Shown here one piece after another: positions 22,923 through 30,796 of a stretch of DNA of 64,000 nucleotides (position 1 is its first letter; each line of letters begins with the position of its first letter). The stretch comes from Bacteroidales bacterium. Its GTDB lineage: Bacteria > Bacteroidota > Bacteroidia > Bacteroidales > UBA3824. The stretch is from contig JAEERW010000006.1 of assembly GCA_016286055.1 (NCBI GenBank), positions 124,001 through 188,000 on the forward strand, read 5' to 3'. The notes beneath the pieces are model-generated. The model was given only the letters and a program-made list of their open reading frames with translations. It searched no databases and was not told the origin of the DNA. The position numbers were made by a program, and so were the translations under genes.

Positions 22923-25692
22923 ATTTGCCTGTTTCTATTTGTTGCAGATAGTCAATGATATCGGTATCGATTCCAATTTTCTTTTTAAATCGGTATTTGA
23001 TACTCTCCACACCTCGCACGCTCATATTAAACATTTGGGCTATCTCTTTGGTACTAAATCCCATACGAATATAAGCGCAGAGCATATAGTCGTTTCTGGA
23101 AAGTCCGGGATGAACGGTTTTGAGTTTTTTGATAAAATTGTTATGCAAGAGGTCGAACTGTTCTTCAAAACGGTCTATAAGGTTGTCGTTTTGGATGTTG
23201 CCGTCAATTTTGTTAACAAGTCCCGATAGTTTGGCTTTTAGCAGCGGCGTCATGTTAGCCTCCTTAAACAATTCGGTAATGTCGTTTTTTATAGCCCCGA
23301 GAATTTCGTTTTTGCCTGCCAAAAGCAGAGCCATATCCGATAGTTCGTTGGTTTTGTGCTCGAGGTCGTTTTGAAGCTGCTGTTGAGCCATCTGACGTTC
23401 AAGTTGTTGAATATCTTCTTGCGCCTTGTCGATGATTTGCTGTTTTTGCTTTGATACGTTGTGTTTGAATACTTTAAAGGCAGCAAAAGCCAATGAAATT
23501 AACAGCAGCGCATACACCACGTATGCCCATATTGCGCGATACCATGGAGCAAGCACCACAAACTTAAAACTGTCCTCACCCAAAAGGCTACCATTCGGCT
23601 CATATTTGCGCACCTCAAACAAATATTCGCCTTCCATTAGCGAGGTAAACTCTTTGATATATGTGGTGGCAAGCTGGCTAAAATCTTTACCTTTTAAGCG
23701 GTATTGATATAGAGCTGTACGGTTATGGTCGGCATAATTAAACTTGATATTTGCCTTATTATAAGGAATTTCGGGAATATTTTTAAGACCTGCAAAATTG
23801 TTGTTCCACAATGGTGTGCCATCGGTAAGATACACACTATTAATAATAGAATTGTGGTTGGTATCGAGATAGCTGAAGTTGTCCATACAAACAATTGCAA
23901 ACCCGTTGTAATTAGGCACAAGCAGCAGCGAATCGTTAACAAAAAAAGGTGCGTTTGCCTTTACCGACGGATAAATAAAGTCGGCATCAAAAAAGAGGTC
24001 GTGGATGTGCGTACCGCTTTTGAGATTAATATAGTTTTGTGACATTCCTGCAGCCGAGCTTCCAAAATGCGATACTGTGGCAAAGCCCTCGTTGGCATCA
24101 AGTCCGCATATCGAATCGGGTTTTGTAAAAATATCGTTTTCAGCATCATACACAGTAGTGCCTGCCGACGACACTGCGTATAATTTTCCATCGGTAAAGA
24201 ATAGGTGAAAATATTTGTCGGCGGGCACTCCGTCGGATATGTGGTAACTTTTATCTACAATTATCTGGTTGTCGGTATGGTTGTAAGTGCACCGTACACA
24301 CGAATCGGCATTGTCGCTATGAATCCAAACATATTTGCCATCATATTCCATATTCGAGAACGAGCCTGCAATATCTTGATATTCAAATATATATTCACTG
24401 CCGCGTTTTTTTATAATGTATAGTTCGGAATAAGTTCCGGCTAATGCCACTGTGTCGGAAATCTGCAACATTCCCCAAAAACCTTTTATTCCGCTAACAC
24501 TGTGCGCCTTGCCATCGCTGAGCGAAAACAATCCCTTGTCGTGAAGGCAAAAAAACGTGCCAAATGCCTTGTAAAACTTCCACGCCTGACCCGTAAGTCC
24601 GTCAACAGTATGCAATTGCGCGTTTTGCAAAGGTAACGTGGCGTAAAAAACTCCACGATTGGTGGCAAGATAGAGTGTGTTGCCGTCGATAATTGCGTCA
24701 TAGCCAGCGCCTTCTAATCCATTGGGCGAAAATTTTTTCAGTTCAGAATGTAAGAGAATTTCGTCAACAGAATTGTCGAGACCAGCCCATAGAGTTTTGC
24801 CATTTTGATAGGCAAGCGAAATAACTGTGTTGTTTTCAAGACCTTGTGCCTCGCTAATAATTTCTACATTGCGTGAGGCTTTGTTGATAACGGCAATTCC
24901 CCCTTTGATAGTGCCCACGGCAAGTTCGTAGTCGTTGTCTGCCATGCAAAAAACACCTGACGTTTTAAGAAATTCATCTGCCTTGGTTTCAAACGGTTCG
25001 CATTTGTTGCCATCAAAAAAATACAGTCCGTCGTTTTCCGTAACAGCCAATATTCCACCATTGTAGGCTGCAAAACCGTGCAGTGCCATTTGGGATAATT
25101 TTTCGGTGTTGGTCATCACCTTTAACGCATTGCCATGCAGATACTTAATGCCTTGTGCCGATATATATAGAATACCGTCTACCACCGACGAACAGTCGAT
25201 ATGGGCATGAGGATTAAAAACCTCTAATGCCGAGCCGTTGTATTTCAACACAATATTGTCGGAAACAAAAAATATATTTTGGTCTATTCCGTAAATGTGC
25301 CACACATTGCCCATTGTGTTTTTTACATTTACATCAAGCATATCGCTGAGGCTGGTGTAATTAAGACCTCCGCTATTCGACACGTCAAAATAGCCGCACT
25401 CGTTGATGCCGCCCGCATAGATTCTTGCGCTTTTGGGCGGAGCATATACGCTACGGACTTCGGTTTTGAAAGGCTGCGGAGTAAACACACCGTTGTGGCA
25501 GGCAAGAATTTTTTCGCCATTAGCAAAAAAAACAAAATTATTGTCGGTGGCGTGCACATTCCAAGTTTGACCAGCAATGCCCATATTGCGCCCATAATGA
25601 CGGATAAAGCTGTGTATCTGAGCGTTAGAAAATAGCGGGCACAGCAATATCAGCATTATCACAACGGAGTTTATGTATTTTTGGCTTCGCAT
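22921..25692 (-). CDS. Membrane sensor-regulator: beta-propeller, Y_Y_Y domain, LuxR-type HTH
   Basis: A 923-residue single-protein regulator. A signal peptide leads to about 600 residues of periplasmic two-component-propeller-like repeats (short GNVWHIYGIDQNIFFVS-type blades). Next is a Y_Y_Y domain (NIKFNYADHNRTALYQYRLKG) and one membrane helix (WAYVVYALLLISLAFAAFKV), then a coiled coil (KAQEDIQQLERQMAQQQLQ). The cytoplasmic C-terminus is a LuxR/GerE helix-turn-helix (FSTKEIAQMFNMSVRGVESI). There is no kinase or receiver domain. Its location at the end of the glucan locus suggests that it senses glucan in the periplasm and controls the TTTGCAGTAGT promoters. Confidence 0.85.
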   Translation of the reverse strand: MRSQKYINSVVIMLILLCPLFSNAQIHSFIRHYGRNMGIAGQTWNVHATDNNFVFFANGEKILACHNGVFTPQPFKTEVRSVYAPPKSARIYAGGINECGYFDVSNSGGLNYTSLSDMLDVNVKNTMGNVWHIYGIDQNIFFVSDNIVLKYNGSALEVFNPHAHIDCSSVVDGILYISAQGIKYLHGNALKVMTNTEKLSQMALHGFAAYNGGILAVTENDGLYFFDGNKCEPFETKADEFLKTSGVFCMADNDYELAVGTIKGGIAVINKASRNVEIISEAQGLENNTVISLAYQNGKTLWAGLDNSVDEILLHSELKKFSPNGLEGAGYDAIIDGNTLYLATNRGVFYATLPLQNAQLHTVDGLTGQAWKFYKAFGTFFCLHDKGLFSLSDGKAHSVSGIKGFWGMLQISDTVALAGTYSELYIIKKRGSEYIFEYQDIAGSFSNMEYDGKYVWIHSDNADSCVRCTYNHTDNQIIVDKSYHISDGVPADKYFHLFFTDGKLYAVSSAGTTVYDAENDIFTKPDSICGLDANEGFATVSHFGSSAAGMSQNYINLKSGTHIHDLFFDADFIYPSVKANAPFFVNDSLLLVPNYNGFAIVCMDNFSYLDTNHNSIINSVYLTDGTPLWNNNFAGLKNIPEIPYNKANIKFNYADHNRTALYQYRLKGKDFSQLATTYIKEFTSLMEGEYLFEVRKYEPNGSLLGEDSFKFVVLAPWYRAIWAYVVYALLLISLAFAAFKVFKHNVSKQKQQIIDKAQEDIQQLERQMAQQQLQNDLEHKTNELSDMALLLAGKNEILGAIKNDITELFKEANMTPLLKAKLSGLVNKIDGNIQNDNLIDRFEEQFDLLHNNFIKKLKTVHPGLSRNDYMLCAYIRMGFSTKEIAQMFNMSVRGVESIKYRFKKKIGIDTDIIDYLQQIETGK

Positions 25693-25711
25693 ACATTGAA
25701 ATGTTAGGATA

Positions 25712-25719
25712 CAAATATA
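25712..25719 (-). promoter_or_regulatory. -7 box of the regulator gene
   Basis: TATATTTG on the minus strand is an exact TAnnTTTG match 19 bp before the start. The TTTGCAGTAGT motif is absent here, so no autoregulation through it is apparent. Confidence 0.5.
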
Positions 25720-25776
25720 TTAATTATTTTAATATATTCCTTTGTTTGCCGCCCAATAATCTTGAAAAAAGTGCAG

Positions 25777-26919
25777 TTATGGTTTCAACATTTTTTTCTT
25801 TACCGCATCTTTGCATAGGTAAATGTATGTGGTGTTGAGTTTGATGTAATCTTCCGACATATACCAAATGCCTTTGTAGCCGTATTGCCTTCCCCACGAA
25901 TTTTTTACCATATAGTATTTTTTGCCGTCAGAGCCTTTGACAATGCCGTAGATGAGCATTACGTGGTCGTAGGTAAATGTCCAATTGTCCCATTGCTGTT
26001 GTCGGAGTTCCTGCGAAACCACTATATTCGGCGGAAGTTTAGCGATACCGTTGTTGTTAAAATCAGTCTTTGTAAAATATTTTCCATCGCGATTCTCAAA
26101 TACCCCCGTCACATCGCCGCCCCAAGCCACGCAGTAGCCTTTCATAATAGCTGTTTCCAAAATTGTCATCAGACGATCGATGGGCAGGTTGAAACTTGGT
26201 TTTAGTCGCCATTTGTGTAATGCCTCAATGACAAAATCTTCATAAAACGGATGGTGAGTAAAACTCGTCAGGCTTATATAATTGTTCCAATCTATGCCGA
26301 GGCTTGCGGCAAAAGTTTTGGGCGTGTATGTTTTGCCATCGTATGTGAAAGATTCGGGACATTTGCCTATGTATCTGTCGATTACCTTTTGCACAGCAAT
26401 ATGCCATCCAGGTACGGTGCGCACATAATATGCAAGCCCCGTGGTGTCGGCTGGATAACTATGGTTAGTGCCTGTGCCATAATATCTTACAAGTGGTCGC
26501 AATTCCTTCATAAATTCCTCGAAATTTGCCAACGAATCGCCTACCAAACTTCCCGGTGCAGGCATTGCGTTTTCGGGACAGATGCCGTATTTTTTTATCA
26601 CCTCAAACACATCGTCAGCCGAGCCGCCCTCGCATATTTGGCTGAATCCGTGCATTCTAACGTGGTGCGTGGCGCAGTCCATATAGTCTTTGTTTGCCAC
26701 AAACATTTCGCAAAGGTCGTAAGTTTTGCCAGAGGTTCTGAGAATTTCGCTTTCCACAAATCCAAGAGTAGCATAATCCCAACAAGTTCCGCTTTGGTGT
26801 TGGTCTTTTACTGAGGTGATGGGGTTTTGCTTTATAACTGAGAAATTCTGTGCTGACGATAATAGCGGAAACAATAATGTCAGCGATAATAGTGTGATGG
26901 ATAATAAGATACGTTGCAT
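25777..26919 (-). CDS. Exported C1-family (papain/bleomycin-hydrolase-like) cysteine protease
   Basis: A 380-residue protein with a signal peptide to about residue 23. The catalytic cysteine is Cys46 in DQHQSGTCWDYA, with Gln40 before it as oxyanion residue. The histidine is in YDHVMLIYGI and the asparagine in MVKNSWG, so the papain triad is complete. Size and the long insertion between Cys and His fit the C1B/aminopeptidase-C-like group found in secreted form in Bacteroidetes. No propeptide is obvious: the Cys loop is only about 20 residues after the signal. Single gene; substrate unknown. Confidence 0.9.
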   Translation of the reverse strand: MQRILLSITLLSLTLLFPLLSSAQNFSVIKQNPITSVKDQHQSGTCWDYATLGFVESEILRTSGKTYDLCEMFVANKDYMDCATHHVRMHGFSQICEGGSADDVFEVIKKYGICPENAMPAPGSLVGDSLANFEEFMKELRPLVRYYGTGTNHSYPADTTGLAYYVRTVPGWHIAVQKVIDRYIGKCPESFTYDGKTYTPKTFAASLGIDWNNYISLTSFTHHPFYEDFVIEALHKWRLKPSFNLPIDRLMTILETAIMKGYCVAWGGDVTGVFENRDGKYFTKTDFNNNGIAKLPPNIVVSQELRQQQWDNWTFTYDHVMLIYGIVKGSDGKKYYMVKNSWGRQYGYKGIWYMSEDYIKLNTTYIYLCKDAVKKKMLKP

Positions 26920-26968
26920 ATTTATATTATGTTAGAATGAATCGTGTTTATAATCACCTATATATTAG

Positions 26969-27298
26969 TTAACTTGCTCCACAACCGCTTCCACAGCCAC
27001 TACCGCAACTGCTTCCACAACTGCTTCCGCAACTACTATCACCTCCTGAATCACCACCGTCGCCATCATAATAATTGCCGTCACCATACTCATCGTCTTT
27101 ATTGTGTGAATGATTTAGGTAATAGTTGGCTGTGTGAGTTGTGTATGACCAATCGCCATAGCCATATTTGTGGGATTTGGATCTGTACGATCTACCGTTT
27201 TTAGATTTTTTCTTTCTTCTAAAAAAAGCCTTAATATTTGACAGGTTTAACAATATTAATATGAGTGCTATTGGTCCTAACGTTAAAAGTAATGCCAT
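26969..27298 (-). CDS. Small membrane protein with Cys/Gly/Ser-rich tail
   Basis: A 109-residue protein. An N-terminal membrane helix (MALLLTLGPIALILILLNL) is followed by a basic patch (FFRRKKKSKNGRSYRSKSHK), a Tyr/His-rich middle, an acidic Gly/Asp segment (DEYGDGNYYDGDGGDSGGD) and a tail of CGSSCGSS-type repeats with six cysteines. I do not recognise a family. The periodic cysteines could bind metal or be lipid- or disulfide-modified. The repetitive coding sequence could vary in length by slippage. It is followed by another small single-helix membrane protein on the same strand. Confidence 0.6.
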   Translation of the reverse strand: MALLLTLGPIALILILLNLSNIKAFFRRKKKSKNGRSYRSKSHKYGYGDWSYTTHTANYYLNHSHNKDDEYGDGNYYDGDGGDSGGDSSCGSSCGSSCGSGCGSGCGAS

Positions 27299-27336
27299 AC
27301 AACTGAATATTAATGTGTTAACGAAGGATTGTCTGA

Positions 27337-27525
27337 CTAGTTAGAAGATTCTTGATTGCTATCTTTGTCAGGATTAAATTGAGGCGGCGTTTCGGGTTGG
27401 AGGAATTGTGGCGGTGTGCTTTTCTTTTTGGTGTAAACTTTGCCGTTGTCGCTGTCCATCACTTTTCGGAAAATAAATATTATTATGTAGCAAATTACTA
27501 ATATGAGAATGATTACTCCTAACAT
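27337..27525 (-). CDS. Small single-helix membrane protein
   Basis: A 62-residue protein: a membrane helix (MLGVIILILVICYIIIFIF) followed by a basic/polar, Pro-rich cytoplasmic tail (TPPQFLQPETPPQFNPD, with TPPQF twice). No known family. It lies upstream of the Cys-rich membrane protein in the same direction, with 38 bp between, so the two may be co-expressed. Confidence 0.5.
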   Translation of the reverse strand: MLGVIILILVICYIIIFIFRKVMDSDNGKVYTKKKSTPPQFLQPETPPQFNPDKDSNQESSN

Positions 27526-27553
27526 TTTTTTTCAGTTTTTTGAGGTTGATGAA

Positions 27554-27590
27554 AATAATTGCGCAGTACTTTGCATACCGCGCAATTATT
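27554..27590 (-). terminator. Hairpin after argD
   Basis: AATAATTGCGC (27554-27564) and GCGCAATTATT (27580-27590) form a perfect 11-bp stem 14 bp downstream of the argD stop. The T content after the stem on the minus strand is moderate. Confidence 0.7.
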
Positions 27591-27603
27591 AATTGTTGTA
27601 TTA

Positions 27604-28728
27604 TTATTTTGTAACCTTGTCGAATGCCTCCACAAACCTGTCGATTTCTTTTTCGGTGATGCAGAGCGGCGGAATGAGGCGGATGGTATTGACTCCGCCA
27701 GAAAATCCCGTGAAGATGTGCTCGTCGAACAACAGGCGTTTGCGGATTTCGGAAGCATCGGCAAAAGTTTCAATACCAACCATCAATCCACGTCCGCGAA
27801 GGTCTTTGATAGCCTTGTGGCCTTTGAGTTTGCCCATCAGGTATGCGCCCATCTTGGCGGCATTGTCCACGTAATTGTACTTAGCCATCACGTCGGCGGT
27901 GGCAATTGCTGCGGCGCATCCGAGGTGGTTGCCTCCAAATGTGGTACCCAACATTCCGAATTTTGCAGGTATATTGGGGTCAATCATTACTGCGCCCACG
28001 GGGAAACCGTTTGCGATGCCCTTTGCCATTGTTATGATGTCGGCCTTGACGCCCGAATATTGGTGCGAGAAGAATTTGCCCGAACGTCCGTAGCCGCACT
28101 GAATTTCGTCGATGATGAGCATAGTGCCGTTTTGCGTGCAGAGTTCGCGGAGTTGCTTCAAAAATTCGTCAGAAGCAATCTGCACACCGCCCACACCTTG
28201 GATGCCTTCTACGATAACTGCCGCTACATCGCTGTCAATCACTTTCTTAACCGATTCGATGTCGTTGAGGTTAGCCCAAAGCACCTTGTCGGTTTTGTTG
28301 ATTGGAGCCTGAATAGCGGGGTTGTCGGTCACAGCCACAGCAAGCGATGTTCTGCCAAAAAATGCGCCGTGAAAACTGATAACCTTGCTCCTGTTGGTGT
28401 AGAACGAGGCAAGTTTCAATGCGTTTTCGTTGGCCTCTGCACCCGAATTAACGAGGAAGAGTTTGTAATCGCTGTATCCGCTGAGTTTCTGCAACTTAAC
28501 AGCCAATTCCTCTTGCAGCGGAATGTGCACCGAATTGGAATAGAATCCGATTTTGCTTAACTGTGCCGTAATGGCCTTTACATAATCTTCCTGACAGTGA
28601 CCGATGCTGATAACACCGTGTCCGCCGTAGAGGTCGAGATATTTTTTGCCCTCAGAGTCAGTGAGTTCCAATCCCTTGGCACTCTCTATCGTTATTGGAA
28701 ATAACTTAAAAACTTCAAATGTGTTCAC
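27604..28728 (-). CDS. argD: Acetylornithine (or acylornithine) aminotransferase
   Basis: A 374-residue class III PLP aminotransferase converting N-acylglutamate semialdehyde to N-acylornithine. Motifs are YLDLYGGHGVISIGH near the N-terminus, NSGAEANENALKLA, FHGAFFGRTSLAVAVT, the PLP-binding IIDEIQCGYGRSGKFF and the Schiff-base lysine in ITMAKGIANGFPVG. The best start is a GTG at 28728 (VNTFEVF); no in-frame ATG fits upstream. It is on the same strand as argC, argG and the acetyltransferase but separated from argC by a DUF4143 ATPase gene and a membrane protein gene. Confidence 0.95.
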   Translation of the reverse strand: MNTFEVFKLFPITIESAKGLELTDSEGKKYLDLYGGHGVISIGHCQEDYVKAITAQLSKIGFYSNSVHIPLQEELAVKLQKLSGYSDYKLFLVNSGAEANENALKLASFYTNRSKVISFHGAFFGRTSLAVAVTDNPAIQAPINKTDKVLWANLNDIESVKKVIDSDVAAVIVEGIQGVGGVQIASDEFLKQLRELCTQNGTMLIIDEIQCGYGRSGKFFSHQYSGVKADIITMAKGIANGFPVGAVMIDPNIPAKFGMLGTTFGGNHLGCAAAIATADVMAKYNYVDNAAKMGAYLMGKLKGHKAIKDLRGRGLMVGIETFADASEIRKRLLFDEHIFTGFSGGVNTIRLIPPLCITEKEIDRFVEAFDKVTK

Positions 28729-28751
28729 TTTCTTTAAATGTTTATACTCGC

Positions 28752-28782
28752 CGCAACAACAGGTTGCGACAGGGCAAAGGTA
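28752..28782 (-). promoter_or_regulatory. argD -7 box and leader hairpin
   Basis: TACCTTTG (28775-28782, minus strand) is an exact -7 match. Directly downstream, in the inferred leader, CGCAAC (28752-28757) pairs with GTTGCG (28763-28768) around a 5-nt loop. The hairpin lies about 25 nt before the start codon. Confidence 0.55.
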
Positions 28783-28818
28783 AGTATTTTTTTTAGAATG
28801 TCATATATATTTTAGTAT

Positions 28819-30171
28819 TTACAAAAGTCCCGTCATATACAGCGGAAGGAACAAAATGCCGTTTTCTTCTTTCAAGTCAGCGGTATGCACTACGCAAGGC
28901 GAGGTGATGTAACTGTTGTATTTCTCGATACATTTTTTTAGCGAGGAAAGTGTGTAACGTTGAGAGGATTTAACTTCAAGAGGTACAATATTGTGACGGC
29001 TTGTTACCTTGTTTTTGCGGATTAGAAAGTCAATCTCCATACGGTCGTCCTTGTTGTCGATGGAAGGATTTGAATAGAAGTATAGTTTGTGCCCCGACGT
29101 TTTAAGCATTTGTGCGACAATGTTTTCAATAATCATTCCGCTGTTGAATTCAAGTTTGTCGCGGAGAATCTTTTGGTAAATATCAGCGGCAACTATTCCG
29201 TTTTCGTCAAAGGCGTGGCTAATGAGCAACCCTGTGTCCGACATATAGCATTTAAGGGTAACGCGGTCGGTTTTCATCCCCAAACCAATGGAGGGCTCGG
29301 TGGTGTTGTAACAAATATTTACTATTTTGGCATCCGAAAGCCAAAAAAACGAACTCTCGTAGTCCCTGAGCCTTGCGTCTTTTTTTATGTCGGAAAGACG
29401 GAAACGTTTTTCGTGACGTTGCAGTTGTGAAGGAATCTCGTCGAAAAGGCTTATTACCTTGTCGGCGTACACTCCCGCATATTGTGCCGCGCTGTTGCGG
29501 TAAAGTTGAAGTATCTGACGCTTCACCCGGTCGGTTTCCTGAAAATCCTTTGTGGCTATATATTTTCCTACTGCTTGCGGCATTCCGCCTACGATCATAT
29601 ATTGGCGGAAATAGTCCATAGCCTTGCGGTGCATAGATTCCCCCAAAGGCATTTTTTTGTTGAAACGGTCACGGATAAAGTCCATCAGCATTTCGTTGCC
29701 CGACGCCCAAAGAAACTCTTCAAAATCCATTGGAAACATCTCTAACGTTTCTTCTTCGGAAGGTAGCATTATTCCGGCAACACTCTGTTTGATAGATACT
29801 AATGAACCTGTTTCGATATAGTCGTATCTGCCGTCGGCTACCAAGTACTTGATAGCCGCTCTCGCTCTCGGGCAAAACTGAACTTCGTCGAAGATTATCA
29901 GCGACTGCCTTTCATAAAGGGTTACGCCCGTGTAATTGGTCAGGTACATAAACAAGGTGTCCAAATCGCCAAGATAATTGTCGAACAACTGTCGGATGTC
30001 ATCGTTAGCGATGTTGAAATCAATCAGGATAAACGACTTGTATTCGTTGCGGGCAAACTGTTCCACAATAAAACTTTTACCTACTCGTCGTGCTCCTTCG
30101 ATTAGTAGTGCTGTTTCGCCATTTCTATTTTGTTTCCAATCAAGTAGTTGTGTATAAATCTTCCTTTTCAT
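28819..30171 (-). CDS. DUF4143-type AAA ATPase, copy A
   Basis: A 450-residue ATPase of the COG1373/DUF4143 family. Walker A is GARRVGKS (26-33) and Walker B is LIIFDEVQFCPRARAAIKYL, where the DEVQ is family-typical. A mid-region MIVGGMPQAV motif and the C-terminal DUF4143 domain follow, with MEIDFLIRKN and PLEVKSSQRYTLSS resembling a restriction-endonuclease-like core (E-x-D...E-x-K). It is similar to copy C at 38198 in motifs and length, less so to copy B. Biological role unknown. Its promoter region contains a 33-bp tandem repeat. Confidence 0.93.
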   Translation of the reverse strand: MKRKIYTQLLDWKQNRNGETALLIEGARRVGKSFIVEQFARNEYKSFILIDFNIANDDIRQLFDNYLGDLDTLFMYLTNYTGVTLYERQSLIIFDEVQFCPRARAAIKYLVADGRYDYIETGSLVSIKQSVAGIMLPSEEETLEMFPMDFEEFLWASGNEMLMDFIRDRFNKKMPLGESMHRKAMDYFRQYMIVGGMPQAVGKYIATKDFQETDRVKRQILQLYRNSAAQYAGVYADKVISLFDEIPSQLQRHEKRFRLSDIKKDARLRDYESSFFWLSDAKIVNICYNTTEPSIGLGMKTDRVTLKCYMSDTGLLISHAFDENGIVAADIYQKILRDKLEFNSGMIIENIVAQMLKTSGHKLYFYSNPSIDNKDDRMEIDFLIRKNKVTSRHNIVPLEVKSSQRYTLSSLKKCIEKYNSYITSPCVVHTADLKEENGILFLPLYMTGLL

Positions 30172-30174
30172 TTC

Positions 30175-30273
30175 ACGTTTTTGAGATTATTAAACGGTAA
30201 ATTTTACACATTTTCGAGATTATTAAATGGCAAATTTTACACATTTTCGAGATTATCAGTTTGCAAATGTAAG
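30175..30273 (-). repeat. Tandem repeat array A upstream of ATPase copy A
   Basis: Three units with a 33-bp period; the GAGATTAT anchors start at 30183, 30216 and 30249. In the gene direction a unit contains CGAAAATGTGTAAAATTTGC (30230-30249). The most distal unit includes an exact -7 box, TACATTTG (30264-30271). The proximal units lie between this box and the ATG, each with a variant TAAAATTTG/A. Confidence 0.85.
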
Positions 30274-30322
30274 ATTTTTTTCGATTCAAACTCACAAAAA
30301 CTGCAAATTATTAATTTCATCC

Positions 30323-30652
30323 TCAATTGCTCCAATGACCCAATGCCTTGGCATATAAATATATGTACAAATATGTCATAAGAGCGCCAAAGCACGAGGC
30401 CAACAATAGCATATTGTATCCGTCGTCTTGTTGCAAAAAGAAGGCAAGAGCCAACGGCACCACCAACAACACAATTGCTCCGGCAAATGGCCATTCTTTA
30501 AATGTGGTTATCAGTCCAAACAGCCACACTATCGCGCATAATATGGATGAGATATAAAAAAGTATGTCGTAATGGCAGTAATAAGTAAAAATGCCTGTTG
30601 CCGGTGTTGCCCAGGCTAATATAAACAAAAGAATGAATAGTAGTTTTCTCAT
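30323..30652 (-). CDS. Small multi-pass membrane protein
   Basis: A 109-residue hydrophobic protein with about four predicted helices: residues 3-21 (LLFILLFILAWATP), 30-50 (LFYISSILCAIVWLFGLIT), 57-72 (AGAIVLLVVPLALAFFL) and 80-100 (MLLLASCFGALMTYLYIYLY). A conserved-looking QQDDG loop sits before the last helix. No family recognised. It lies between array A and argC on the same strand. Confidence 0.55.
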   Translation of the reverse strand: MRKLLFILLFILAWATPATGIFTYYCHYDILFYISSILCAIVWLFGLITTFKEWPFAGAIVLLVVPLALAFFLQQDDGYNMLLLASCFGALMTYLYIYLYAKALGHWSN

Positions 30653-30746
30653 AATTGTTTCTTTTTTAGTAGATTGGTGGCTGACAAAGGATTGTCATTA
30701 TGTAGAATGCCAAAACATAGAGTGTTTTGTGTTGATAGTGAATAAC

Positions 30747-30783
30747 CAAGGTAGCAGGGGTACTAATTGTACCCCTGCCCTTG
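30747..30783. other. Very stable hairpin downstream of argC
   Basis: GCAGGGGTAC (30754-30763) and GTACCCCTGC (30769-30778) form a perfect 10-bp stem with a 5-nt loop; CAAG/CTTG extend it outside a small internal loop. There is no T run on either strand, so it looks like a 3'-end stabiliser or processing site rather than a classical terminator. Confidence 0.6.
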
Positions 30784-30796
30784 ATTTAAAGACTAT

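Noticed and set aside
27559-28560. 333-codon plus-strand frame opposite argD
   Set aside because: Antisense shadow of a clear aminotransferase; composition follows the opposite codons and no domain is seen.
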